Origin: an uncultured Alphaproteobacteria bacterium
GTDB lineage: Bacteria; Pseudomonadota; Alphaproteobacteria; Rhodobacterales; Rhodobacteraceae
Length of the DNA: 64,000 nt
Reading direction: 5' to 3'
NCBI GenBank assembly: GCA_902533625.1
Contig: CACAMI010000008.1
Coordinates: 1 to 64,000 of the forward strand
In this document: piece by piece, positions 25,413 through 33,372 of the stretch
How positions within the stretch are numbered: the first letter of the stretch is position 1
How the letters are laid out: each line of letters opens with the position of its first letter
The notes under the pieces: generated by a model
Database searches by the model: none
What the model was told of the DNA's origin: nothing
Seen by the model: the letters and a program-made list of their open reading frames with translations, nothing else
Position numbers and translations under genes: made by a program

Positions 25413-26698
25413 AACCTTTTAGCCTTTCTTTTTTTTGCCCCATTCTTCCTTTTATATTTAACAGAATTTTTTTTAATATCTTTGCTGTCTTTTGATTGCT
25501 TTGAAGAGTTATTTACCTTGGTATTATTCTTTTCTAAAGATTTACTTGCCCTAAGATTAGTACTTTTAAAAGGTGTTCCATCAGACTTAAATGCAGGAAT
25601 ATTTGATTTAATTAATTTTTCAATTGCTCGCAGGTATTTAAGTTCTGAACTTGAGCAAAATGAAATAGCATCACCAGAAGCTCCAGCTCGTGCAGTTCGT
25701 CCTATTCTATGCACATAGCTTTCAGGACTTTCAGGTAAATCAAAATTGACCACTAATTTTACACCTGGAACATCAATTCCTCTAGCTGCAATATCTGTTG
25801 CGATAAGAGCTGGGCAAGATCCATTTTTAAAATTTAATAATGCCTTTTGTCTTTGGTTTTGTGATTTATTTCCATGAATGGTGTCTATATTAAGACCCTC
25901 TTTGGATAAATTCTTAACAATCTTATCAGCGCCATGCTTGGTTCGCACAAACACCAAGACTCTAGACCCTGACCTATCAGTAATGATTTTTTTTAGAACA
26001 TCTGTTTTGTGAAGACGGTCTAGCATTATAATTTTCTGTTTGATTTTCTCTATGGGTTTTGAGACCACGGAAACTCCAACCTCAATAGGCTGTCTCATGA
26101 AATTTTTAGTTAGATCTTTTATCTGATCTGACATGGTAGCTGAGAAAAGCAATGTTTGACGGCCTTTAGGAGTAACAGTCAAAATTCTTTTTATGGAAGG
26201 TAAAAACCCTATATCTAGCATTTGATCCGCCTCATCTAACACAGCAAAATCAATATGACTTAAATCTATCGTAGTTTTTTGAAGATGATCCTCTATGCGG
26301 CCAGGTGTACCAATAATGATATCAGACCCTTTTCGTAAATCCTTAAATTGTCTGGCTATCGGCACCCCACCAACTACCACACATGTCTTAAGATTAGCAA
26401 AAGATGCAAAAAACTTAGCCTCCTCACCAATCTGCAGTGCTAGCTCTCGCGTTGGAGCTAATACAAGCATCTTAACCTTCCTAAATTTTCCAACACGTTC
26501 TTTTTCATATAAAAGACTTATCAACGGCAGAATAAAAGCTGCAGTCTTACCTGTTCCAGTCTGAGCTAACCCAATTAAATCCCTTCTTTTCAAGATGATA
26601 GGAATAGATTTAACCTGTATCGGTGTAGGAGCATTAAACCCCTTCTTGTCTAATGCTTTAACAAGAGGTTTAATTAGGCCAAAAGATTTAAATTCCAA
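25409..26698 (-). CDS. rhlE: DEAD-box RNA helicase, RhlE type
   Basis: ATP-dependent RNA helicase acting in ribosome assembly or RNA turnover. The helicase motifs are in order: Q-motif FNAPTPIQ, motif I AQTGTGKT (about residues 45-52), Ia PTRELA, Ib TPGRI, motif II DEAD, motif III SAT, motif V ATDIAARGIDVP and motif VI HRIGRTARAG. A Lys/Ser-rich low-complexity tail of about 55 residues ends in basic repeats (KRKNGAKKRKAKRF), as in RhlE proteins. At 429 aa it has a typical size. The downstream MFS gene is translationally coupled. Confidence 0.94.
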   Translation of the reverse strand: MEFKSFGLIKPLVKALDKKGFNAPTPIQVKSIPIILKRRDLIGLAQTGTGKTAAFILPLISLLYEKERVGKFRKVKMLVLAPTRELALQIGEEAKFFASFANLKTCVVVGGVPIARQFKDLRKGSDIIIGTPGRIEDHLQKTTIDLSHIDFAVLDEADQMLDIGFLPSIKRILTVTPKGRQTLLFSATMSDQIKDLTKNFMRQPIEVGVSVVSKPIEKIKQKIIMLDRLHKTDVLKKIITDRSGSRVLVFVRTKHGADKIVKNLSKEGLNIDTIHGNKSQNQRQKALLNFKNGSCPALIATDIAARGIDVPGVKLVVNFDLPESPESYVHRIGRTARAGASGDAISFCSSSELKYLRAIEKLIKSNIPAFKSDGTPFKSTNLRASKSLEKNNTKVNNSSKQSKDSKDIKKNSVKYKRKNGAKKRKAKRF

Positions 26699-27027
26699 AT
26701 TTATTGATCCTTAATTTTCTTATTGCATATTTTTGATGGAAATATTTGATCAAATGCTAAATTGTATTACTCAATACAGTCTTAGTTTCTTAGATCACTA
26801 AAACAAAAAGTCAATCAAAGGATGTGTATTGCATTAGTATCAGAAACTTGGGTGTTGCACTTGCCATGTCAAAAAGCACACATGATCTACAACCGCATGC
26901 GAAGTCATTGGGTTTGCTCACTTAAATGTATCGGAAGCTCAGCAAACCAAGATGCCCAATTAAAGATTTACACCTCATCCCCTCCCTATTAATATAAATT
27001 AAGGTAAGGACACCTGAACGGGAAAGC
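26699..27027. other. non-coding gap with one imperfect hairpin
   Basis: A 329-nt region between the divergent rhlE and ABM-like genes, so both promoters must lie here. The visible structure is an imperfect inverted repeat, TTGGGTTTGCT near 26918-26928 and AGCAAACCAA near 26951-26960. It could be a folded leader or a small RNA, but nothing decides this. Confidence 0.4.
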
Positions 27028-27372
27028 ATGCTTAAAACAACAATAATCAATACTTTTGCTTCAGAAGATGATTGTGACATGTTTATAATGGTGCTTAAAC
27101 AACAATGGCCGAACTATATTGAAAAACTTCCAGAAAGCACTTTAGAAATTGTTAAAGATACTGAAACTCCAAACAGAATGTTGGCACTTTGGACATTTAA
27201 AGAGAAATCACATCAAAAGATTATACAAGACCTTGGGGAGAAAATAATAATCCCATACAGAGACAGACTAGCTCCTAAAACAGTTACCAATAATTGGGAG
27301 GTTGAGCATACATTAGCAATTGGAAAAAAAAATAGATCTCTAGAGACCCAAAATAAGAATCATAGGGGTTAA
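27028..27372 (+). CDS. small ABM-like protein, subfamily C
   Basis: A 114-residue protein. It has the ferredoxin-like pattern with a helix after the first strand (SEDDCDMFIMVLKQQW), a central strand RMLALWTFKEKSHQK, and the motif RLAPKTVTNNWEVEH. PNxxxxxWxxKxKxH and LAPK match the protein at 6405-6695, so these two form a subfamily. The tail (GKKNRSLETQNKNHRG) is polar and probably disordered. It is a singleton that converges on the asparaginase gene. No function assigned. Confidence 0.62.
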   Translation: MLKTTIINTFASEDDCDMFIMVLKQQWPNYIEKLPESTLEIVKDTETPNRMLALWTFKEKSHQKIIQDLGEKIIIPYRDRLAPKTVTNNWEVEHTLAIGKKNRSLETQNKNHRG

Positions 27373-27409
27373 TAGGATTCATCTCAGATATTTTAGCTCT
27401 GTTTAGCCG

Positions 27410-28453
27410 CTAAAAGGAAAGATTTTGAAGCGTTACATCGCCAACTTTTTTACCGGCCCAATTATTAATCTCAGGAAAGAAATAAGGCCTAACATCTTTT
27501 TTAATTATGTAACCAAGTGCTCTAAAAACTGCACCAAGAGCAACCTCTGCACCCCTTTTATTACCATCTCTTGTTTTTAGCATCAAACCAAGCTTAAATT
27601 CGTGAAAGGCTGCAGAATAGACACCCTCGGCTCCTACCTTAACCATAATTTTTTCCCTATATGCTTTATTAACAGCAGAGCAAGCACGGTTTCTTCCAGC
27701 AACGAAATAAGGATGGGCAGCAATACTTTTATTAAGCCTAAGACAGGCTTCTTTTGTTTCAACCGGCAAGTTACCACCGCCAGAAAATAAGGCGAACGCC
27801 CTGGCCCAATTTTTTAATGGAGCAAGATAAGCTGGCGCCCCACATCCATCAATCGCAGTAACATTTGAAAGCAAGTTTGAATCAGTCATTATCTGCAACT
27901 TCTCAAGAATTTTTTGCTGAGCCTCATGGTAAATCTCGGCATAATTATCCGTATTACCAGTCATCAGCTTGGCTAGAATCAACATGCCAGCATGTTTTCC
28001 ACTACAGTTATTATGCGTTTTGTGCGGTCTTTCTATTGTTCTAACTTGCTCAATCAAACTTTCTTGCTCCAATGACCAATGCGCACCGCAAATGAGGGCC
28101 TCAGGACTGATATCAAACTTTTTCAACAGAGTTTTTACTGCATTACTATGACTTTCCTCTCCATTGTGACTTGCACAAATAAGTGCAACTTCGGCAGCAG
28201 TGATAACCGGAAAATTACTCGCTTGATTAAGCATTTCAATAAGGGCAATTGCCTGTAATGGCTTCATTGCAGAGCGAGGAAAAATTTTACTACTATAACT
28301 GCCCATACCAAAATGAACCTCACCATATGCGTCACAAACTACAATATCTACTTCATGAATACTTTCAGCCACACCATTACGATTAACTAGAACACGTAAA
28401 GGTTCATCAGAAATGAAAGGTAAAGCCTTCATTTTCTTATATGCCGTCATCAC
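27410..28453 (-). CDS. L-asparaginase II family protein
   Basis: Cytoplasmic amidohydrolase of the asparaginase II family (the rhizobial AsnA-type group), thought to hydrolyse asparagine to aspartate and ammonia. Seen are the N-terminal LVNRNGVAESIHEV block, PRSAMKPLQAIAL, CASHNGEESHSNAV, NNCSGKHAGML and the AIDGCGAPAYLAPLKNWARAF block. At 347 aa it matches the family length. The ATG overlaps the stop of the upstream membrane-protein gene by 4 nt, so it is the third gene of a unit beginning at 30054. It ends 37 nt from the convergent ABM-like gene. Confidence 0.88.
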   Translation of the reverse strand: MMTAYKKMKALPFISDEPLRVLVNRNGVAESIHEVDIVVCDAYGEVHFGMGSYSSKIFPRSAMKPLQAIALIEMLNQASNFPVITAAEVALICASHNGEESHSNAVKTLLKKFDISPEALICGAHWSLEQESLIEQVRTIERPHKTHNNCSGKHAGMLILAKLMTGNTDNYAEIYHEAQQKILEKLQIMTDSNLLSNVTAIDGCGAPAYLAPLKNWARAFALFSGGGNLPVETKEACLRLNKSIAAHPYFVAGRNRACSAVNKAYREKIMVKVGAEGVYSAAFHEFKLGLMLKTRDGNKRGAEVALGAVFRALGYIIKKDVRPYFFPEINNWAGKKVGDVTLQNLSF

Positions 28454-28851
28454 ACTTTTCCCTTCGTTGGACTTTTAATTTTTACGTGTGGGTAGCATAA
28501 CAGCAACACACCACCAACTATAAAAACAATTGCAAAAAATGCTGAAAACCCAATGGGCAAAATATTATAAATCAACTCTAAGCTAACAAGCTCATCAGAA
28601 ATATAGTAATCCACACAATCGTCAACGCCACCATCATAGGACCATCGGGAATTATCCTCCATCAAGTCACATTCAACACTTGCTTCTGCAAATGTTAAGC
28701 CACCTAATATTGGAAATATTTTTTCACCAAATATTATTAGGAGATACAAGCAGGCAAATAAACCTAAGGTAATGAGTAGCATACCTGCCACTAAAGTTGA
28801 CGGTATTAGTGAATTGGAAATTATGAGAAGAAATGTCTTAAGTTCTTTCAT
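28450..28851 (-). CDS. membrane protein of unknown function
   Basis: A 133-residue protein with an N-terminal span (GMLLITLGLFACLYLLIIF), a periplasm-facing loop of about 45 residues containing two cysteines (VECDL and DDCVDY), and a C-terminal span (FSAFFAIVFIVGGVLLLCY). No family is recognised. It lies 12 nt after the nuclease-like fusion gene and overlaps the asparaginase start, so the three are cotranscribed. The acidic loop could bind metal or interact with a periplasmic partner, but that is inference. Confidence 0.6.
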   Translation of the reverse strand: MKELKTFLLIISNSLIPSTLVAGMLLITLGLFACLYLLIIFGEKIFPILGGLTFAEASVECDLMEDNSRWSYDGGVDDCVDYYISDELVSLELIYNILPIGFSAFFAIVFIVGGVLLLCYPHVKIKSPTKGKV

Positions 28852-28863
28852 AGCGCTACTAAT

Positions 28864-30054
28864 CTATCTACAATAATTTGGCAAATCTAACTGCTTACTC
28901 GCTTGAGTTTCAAACTTTTTGTAATGCCCACCAGAATAATTTTTACAATCTCTGGCACAACCTGACTCAACTATTAGTCTGTTTAAATCTTCCTGTACTC
29001 CTTTGTTCATAAGAAAGCACTCTCCCACTTCTCTGTTATAAGTCATTTTTCCACTCATGTAGCAGATAACTTCTGATGACTTTCTTATAATAGAAGCAAC
29101 CTCACGCTTACAAGAATTGTATGTAGGCTTACCTCGCTCATCTGCTGATATACCATTCAGCCTTACTCTATCGCTACCCACATCAATCGTGTCAGCATCA
29201 ACTATATTTACGGAGTATGGAGAAGCACTAATCACTCTTACATATGAGTTTCTCGGCTTTTCATCACTAACTGCGAGAAGCATCCTGGTAGATGGCTTTT
29301 TGTTGAATTTAGCTTCTTTTATATCCTCTAGTATTGCTTTCTTGTAAGAAACTATATCATTCTCAATCATGTAATTCTTAACAGCTAGGAACGTAGCATT
29401 TCCAAAAAGACCATCAATGGTTGAGTAATATCCATACTCTTTCAAACCTAACTGAATATCCATTCTATCTTCCAAGCTGTAGCTTATAAAGTCGGAACGC
29501 ACTCCCTCTCTGAACTCCTTTTTCTCTCCTCCTATCTGAAGGTTTGTTACAAACTCAAATGCTCTATTAAAGACAGATGTGTCTTTATTAATCTGAAAGA
29601 CCAGAAGTATTAAGAGCAGAACAATGAGTACCACAACCTCCAAAGCTTTTAAGACGATATCTGCTCTTTGCCTACGCATAACGTAATAGAGGAAATACAA
29701 TATAAATAGAGCGACAACAGATATGCCTATGTTCCAATACATATCTACAAAAGGCATATACGCATCAGAAACTAGTGACATCAGTTGAAAAAACAAAATA
29801 GAAAAGACAGCGAAAAACCTAGCTGTTTCACTAATAAAACCTAGTTGCAGTTTTAGAAAAATATAAGGGTCATTGTAGTAGAGGATAAGAGCTAATGCTA
29901 TTACACCAAACAATACATAAGTGAAATAACCAAAAACCTGACTAGCCTTTCGCCTACTATTACTGCTTAAAGGATTAGCTTTACTTAATCTGCTCCGTAT
30001 ATTCTTCAGACGTTTCTCTGTTGGTCTAGCCCATATGTTGTCTTCATCTTGCAC
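28864..30054 (-). CDS. membrane protein with peptidoglycan-binding-like and SNase-like domains
   Basis: An unusual 396-residue fusion. About four membrane segments lie in the first 165 residues. A peptidoglycan-binding-1-like helical segment follows (DIQLGLKEYGYYSTIDGLFG, ATFLAVKNYM). After a linker with KKPSTRMLLAV comes a staphylococcal-nuclease-like barrel (NIVDADTIDVGSDRVRLNGI, SADERG) ending in a cysteine-rich tail. In the SNase fold the first Asp/Thr block and the RLxGI strand are visible, but the usual second arginine and glutamate are not obvious, so activity is doubtful. It heads the operon with a small membrane protein and asparaginase II. No homolog with this domain order is known to me. 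Confidence 0.6.
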   Translation of the reverse strand: MQDEDNIWARPTEKRLKNIRSRLSKANPLSSNSRRKASQVFGYFTYVLFGVIALALILYYNDPYIFLKLQLGFISETARFFAVFSILFFQLMSLVSDAYMPFVDMYWNIGISVVALFILYFLYYVMRRQRADIVLKALEVVVLIVLLLILLVFQINKDTSVFNRAFEFVTNLQIGGEKKEFREGVRSDFISYSLEDRMDIQLGLKEYGYYSTIDGLFGNATFLAVKNYMIENDIVSYKKAILEDIKEAKFNKKPSTRMLLAVSDEKPRNSYVRVISASPYSVNIVDADTIDVGSDRVRLNGISADERGKPTYNSCKREVASIIRKSSEVICYMSGKMTYNREVGECFLMNKGVQEDLNRLIVESGCARDCKNYSGGHYKKFETQASKQLDLPNYCR

Positions 30055-30137
30055 AGGAGTTCTTCTCTCTAATCAATAGATAAGGTTGCTCACAATGATG
30101 AAATGGTAAAACGAAATCATTTGTTAGACAAGGATTA

Positions 30138-30250
30138 GAAAATGTACCTGTTGACACAGCGCCTAGATCACATAAAGTGCTTATATTGCTGACTTTTATT
30201 TGATATGTGGTGTATGTGTGAAGCACTGAACTGCCTCTTGACCGCACCAT
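30138..30250 (-). repeat. repeat R1 copy a (begins with a tRNA-Leu 3'-end-like segment)
   Basis: Read on the minus strand from 30250, this stretch starts ATGGTGCGG, matching the plus-strand sequence at the 3' end of the tRNA-Leu gene near 40.24 kb. It continues for about 110 bp and matches 36304-36417 (plus strand) with about 16 differences and no gaps (about 86% identity by eye). Most codon changes between the copies would alter the amino acid, so it is not a conserved gene. It abuts repeat F copy b. Confidence 0.8.
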
Positions 30251-30320
30251 GATTTCGCATAACAAATTGAAATGTAAATATAAATTTTAAAACAGACGAT
30301 TGGTGTGAAAGAAATGAGCG
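30243..30320 (-). repeat. repeat F copy b (tRNA-Leu downstream flank)
   Basis: On the minus strand this matches the flank downstream of the tRNA-Leu gene (40166-40245 plus strand) nearly base for base over about 75 bp, including TTTCTTTCACACCAATCGTC, ACATTTCAATT and TTATGCGAAAT. Its complement supplies the upstream region and the first codons of the ABM-like gene that begins at 30305. Direction relative to the tRNA copy is inverted. Confidence 0.8.
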
Positions 30321-30643
30321 AAAACCAGTCTAAAAACTTTGTAACTGTGGGCTTAATAAGTTTTCCGTCTAGAGTGCAATACGATTTGTGGTATGAGAAA
30401 TATATCACGTTTTATTCTCCTAAAGCAGTTGAGTTTTTAAAAGAAAATGGACAATTAAGCCAGTCAGCGAACTTAATTGACGAAGACAACGACTTAATGC
30501 GAGTTGCTATTATTTGGACTTATAGAGATAAAAGTGCCTATGAAGCATGTCAAAAGTTTCACAGTCAGTGGGCAAAAATTGGAGGTGACTTTATTGGGAA
30601 AGCATCTTTTTATCGCGGTGAACAAATATGGGGATTTTGTTAG
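30305..30643 (+). CDS. small ABM-like protein (related to subfamily A)
   Basis: A 112-residue protein of ferredoxin-like pattern. The late block AIIWTYRDKSAYEACQKFHSQW matches the EYRDxxAFKECQ block of the proteins at 15071 and 37172, while the RIWNK motif is replaced by NLIDEDNDLMRV. Two starts are possible: GTG 30305 (MKEMSENQSK) or ATG 30314. The GTG is favoured by the repeat comparison, because two other copies of the upstream repeat begin with the same GTG-(A/G)AA-GAA codons. Function unknown. It is convergent with the DUF924 gene. Confidence 0.6.
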   Translation: MKEMSENQSKNFVTVGLISFPSRVQYDLWYEKYITFYSPKAVEFLKENGQLSQSANLIDEDNDLMRVAIIWTYRDKSAYEACQKFHSQWAKIGGDFIGKASFYRGEQIWGFC

Positions 30644-30697
30644 CAAATATAATTCTGGGGCAAAGAAACAGATGGAGCTTTCTAGAGCAACTGATCT

Positions 30698-31447
30698 TCA
30701 TTTGATATTCTGATCAACCGAAAGCTTACCTCCTGCCCATATTGGCAAATTTTCTTTATCTGCTAACCATACTTCTTCTTCTGCTGTATTAATTCTTCCA
30801 AACTCCAAATTTCTTTGAGGATAACGACCAAACTTTTCTAAAACTTGTCTATGCTGATCTACAGCTTTTTTGTTCCTGCCCTCAAACAAACTAAAATGAG
30901 GATAAGCATCGATAGCCATATCAATTATCTCGCAAGCGCGCACGAGATCAGAGATATTTTCAGAATGGGCTAAGGCCCAGGGTAGGAGATATAAAAGCGC
31001 AGGAGGTAATTTTAAAGTTTCTTCTATTTTATCTGTTCTCACTAAATCTCGGACTAACTCCCGGCCTATGTAATCAAACGAAAAAGCCTCAGCTGTTCCT
31101 CTAAAACATGAGCGTGACAGTTGATCTGCCAATAAGACCCTTGCAATCTGACCTTCAATAGTAAACCATTCATCTTCAATTAAAGTTGGTGGATCAGATT
31201 TTAATTCTCGAATAACAGAAGAAAAAGGCTGACATAGCGCGTCTAAAGCAGTTCCACTTCTAAACCAGATACCTAGAAGAGGTTCTACTATTTCATCAGT
31301 ATAAAGACCCTTTTTAGCTTCCGGATCGCTAATGTCACAACCGCACATGTAATTTAAAACACTTTGTGGCGCTCGTGGATTTTCCACAGCTTTAAGTACT
31401 GCAGGTATTCTACTGAATTTTTTAGGGGTCAAATCTTGAAATGACAT
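30698..31447 (-). CDS. DUF924 family protein
   Basis: A 249-residue all-helical cytoplasmic protein of the DUF924 family, whose function is unknown; the fold is TPR-like. Family blocks seen: GIWFRSGTALDALCQPF, ARVLLADQLSRSCFRGTAEAFSFD (the usual QLSRNxFRGTxxAF), LLPWALAHSENI, HRQVLEKFGRYPQRN and FGRINTAEE. The C-terminus extends slightly beyond the usual end. The ATG lies 2 nt after the stop of a 46-aa small gene, and the NTF2-like gene is further upstream, so the three form a unit. Confidence 0.9.
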   Translation of the reverse strand: MSFQDLTPKKFSRIPAVLKAVENPRAPQSVLNYMCGCDISDPEAKKGLYTDEIVEPLLGIWFRSGTALDALCQPFSSVIRELKSDPPTLIEDEWFTIEGQIARVLLADQLSRSCFRGTAEAFSFDYIGRELVRDLVRTDKIEETLKLPPALLYLLPWALAHSENISDLVRACEIIDMAIDAYPHFSLFEGRNKKAVDQHRQVLEKFGRYPQRNLEFGRINTAEEEVWLADKENLPIWAGGKLSVDQNIK

Positions 31448-31449
31448 GA

Positions 31450-31590
31450 CTACTTATTTCTTTTTTTCTTCTTTACAGAGGTCCTGACTATCCCATATCT
31501 GTATTTAAGCCAATAAACGATGAATAGCTTCCATAGCGGATTGAACGCAAAAATTAAAAATTTGGCTAATGCAAAATAAAATCTACTCAT
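31450..31590 (-). CDS. small basic membrane protein (46 aa)
   Basis: A short frame fitted tightly between two genes on the same strand: 15 nt after the NTF2-like stop and 2 nt before the DUF924 start. The product begins MSRFYFALAKFLIFAFNPLW, a hydrophobic segment, and ends with a basic tail (KYRYGIVRTSVKKKKRNK). The tight packing is the main argument that it is real; the ribosome site is weak. It would be a single-span membrane peptide of unknown function. Confidence 0.5.
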   Translation of the reverse strand: MSRFYFALAKFLIFAFNPLWKLFIVYWLKYRYGIVRTSVKKKKRNK

Positions 31591-31605
31591 TTTTTATTAA
31601 CACTT

Positions 31606-31908
31606 TTAAACATTCCTATTCACCATCTCACGCCATAGCTTCTCATCTTTCCACAACTGAACATGCGTAACAACTAAATCATCAGACATATGTTGCCAAA
31701 CTAAGCTACTTTCATTTTCAAAAAGACATTTTGGCTCCAAAAGTGCCCAACCTGAGGCTATACTATCCCTAATATCCTTCACGAACTCATCGGAATTAAG
31801 CAACCCGAATTCACTAACGTACATGAAATCTTGATGCAGAAAACTCTTAAGTATCCCTGCATCTCCCTTTTCTGCAACACTTACAACTTTAAGATATTTT
31901 TCACCCAT
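31606..31908 (-). CDS. NTF2-like / SnoaL-like small protein
   Basis: A 100-residue protein with the NTF2-like pattern: a leading helix YLKVVSVAEKGDAGILKSFL, the turn HQDFMYVSEFG, a middle helix FVKDIRDSIASG, and paired strands SLVWQHMSDDLVVTHVQLWKD. NTF2-like proteins use a cone-shaped pocket for small ligands; no catalytic residue stands out. Upstream (31925-31969) lies a 14-codon frame MEENEKEIILFINR within repeat F copy c, which could act as a leader peptide. First gene of a three-gene unit with the 46-aa peptide and DUF924. Confidence 0.6.
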   Translation of the reverse strand: MGEKYLKVVSVAEKGDAGILKSFLHQDFMYVSEFGLLNSDEFVKDIRDSIASGWALLEPKCLFENESSLVWQHMSDDLVVTHVQLWKDEKLWREMVNRNV

Positions 31909-31943
31909 ATAAAATTCCTAGGACTTACCTATTGATAAATAAA

Positions 31944-32015
31944 ATTATTTCTTTTTCATTTTCTTCCACGCCAATCCCTCGCTATAAAATTTATAATTAC
32001 ATTTTAATTGATGTT
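31944..32015 (+). repeat. repeat F copy c (degenerate)
   Basis: This plus-strand stretch (TTTCTTTTTCATTTTCTTCC, then CGCCAATC, AAATTTATAATTACATTTTAATTG) aligns to the tRNA-Leu flank copy at 40166-40245 with scattered differences. On the complement it carries a 14-codon frame starting GTG at 31969, parallel to the codons that start the ABM-like gene at 30305. It lies just upstream of the NTF2-like gene at 31908. Confidence 0.6.
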
Positions 32016-32025
32016 GGTAAATTAA

Positions 32026-33354
32026 CTAAATGGAAACCTTAAAAAGAGTCCAATTACCTGGGATCCCCTTTAGTTCATGTTGGCCAAACTTTTTTAATTT
32101 TAATTCGGATCCAGAAATAAGATCTGCTAAACTTTTCGTAATAACGATATTGTTACCTTTATCAATGTCCATTACTCTGGACGCTATATTAACGGCCATG
32201 CCAGAAATATCTTCTCCCCTCCACTGAATATTTCCTAAGTGCAGACCACACCTAGACTCTATTCCCAAGAATTTAATAGCCCTTTTTACTTCAACTGCAC
32301 AAGTAATTCCTCTTACCGGCCCATCAAAAACTAGTAAAGCTCCATCACCAGTACTCTTAATATAGTTCCCAGAAAATTTTTCAGCCATTTCTTTAATAAT
32401 TACATCATGTTCATCAAGTATTTCACTCCATTTTTTGTCTCCAAATTCTGAGAGCTTAGACGTTGATTCAACAATATCTGTAAACAATATTGTAGCCAAT
32501 CTATCATTCTCTGTAGTTTGCAGTTGGTTTCTTAAGGATGATTTTTTAAAGAAAAAATCTAAATCATCAGCTAGTTGGTCTTCTAAGCCAAAGTAAGGTA
32601 AGTGCCCACCGGAAGAATATTCAATATATTTTGCATCAGGAATATGTTCTGCAATGTAACGGCCATTCTCCTTTGGCACTCGCTTATCATCTCTACTGTG
32701 GCAAACTAATGTTGGAGTTTTAATTTCTGGCAAAATTGCTCGGATATCTATTTTCATATTTGTCTCAATCATATTGGCTAAAGTTTTAGGGTTACAAGTC
32801 ATTCTTTCAAATTTACCCATAGCTTCCTTCATTTGAGGCATGACATGAGGGCACAATGAATAGCCAGATAGACCCTCACCCCAACTATCAATCCAATTAA
32901 ACTTTTCCTGTTCTTCGTTTTGAAACAAATAGTCTTTAGAATTTGTTACCCTTGGGAACCCTCCTAGGATCGCTACAGACTTTACATTTTCGGGATGACT
33001 GGCTGCATAAAAAAGCGCTATAGCAGCACCCTCAGATAGACCAAATAATGAAAAATTTTCAATACCTTCAGCGGTAATAACTGCTGTTATATCATCGGCT
33101 CTTGCTTCAATACCAGGCATTGAAGCATCTCTATCCGACATTCCTTGCCCTCGCTTATCAAAAATAATAACTTTAAAATTTTTACTTAAGTTTTCAAGCC
33201 ATTTTACATAACCCTTGATTTCTAAGGTTACTTCCAAATGGGATACAATTCCAGGCACATAAACCAAAACATTATCTGCCTCACCCCAAACTTGATAAGC
33301 GATACTTAGCTCTCCAATACTGGCGTATCTAATTTTTGGAAATACTTTTCTCAT
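32026..33354 (-). CDS. alpha/beta hydrolase fused to a class III adenylate cyclase
   Basis: A two-domain soluble protein of 442 aa. Residues about 1-270 are an alpha/beta hydrolase: VYVPGIVSHLE (oxyanion loop), the nucleophile elbow FGLSEGAAIA (Ser in GLSEG), HSRDDKRVP (Asp) and a GGHLPYFG histidine. Residues about 285-442 are a class III cyclase: ILFTDIVESTSK and KSTGDGALLVFDG (metal aspartates), and MAVNIASRVM (transition-state Asn and Arg), so both halves appear active. Hydrolase-cyclase fusions occur in some actinobacteria and proteobacteria and are thought to tie cyclic AMP to ligand hydrolysis or sensing. The ligand is unknown. Confidence 0.9.
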   Translation of the reverse strand: MRKVFPKIRYASIGELSIAYQVWGEADNVLVYVPGIVSHLEVTLEIKGYVKWLENLSKNFKVIIFDKRGQGMSDRDASMPGIEARADDITAVITAEGIENFSLFGLSEGAAIALFYAASHPENVKSVAILGGFPRVTNSKDYLFQNEEQEKFNWIDSWGEGLSGYSLCPHVMPQMKEAMGKFERMTCNPKTLANMIETNMKIDIRAILPEIKTPTLVCHSRDDKRVPKENGRYIAEHIPDAKYIEYSSGGHLPYFGLEDQLADDLDFFFKKSSLRNQLQTTENDRLATILFTDIVESTSKLSEFGDKKWSEILDEHDVIIKEMAEKFSGNYIKSTGDGALLVFDGPVRGITCAVEVKRAIKFLGIESRCGLHLGNIQWRGEDISGMAVNIASRVMDIDKGNNIVITKSLADLISGSELKLKKFGQHELKGIPGNWTLFKVSI

Positions 33355-33372
33355 TTAATTAACCAAACATTT

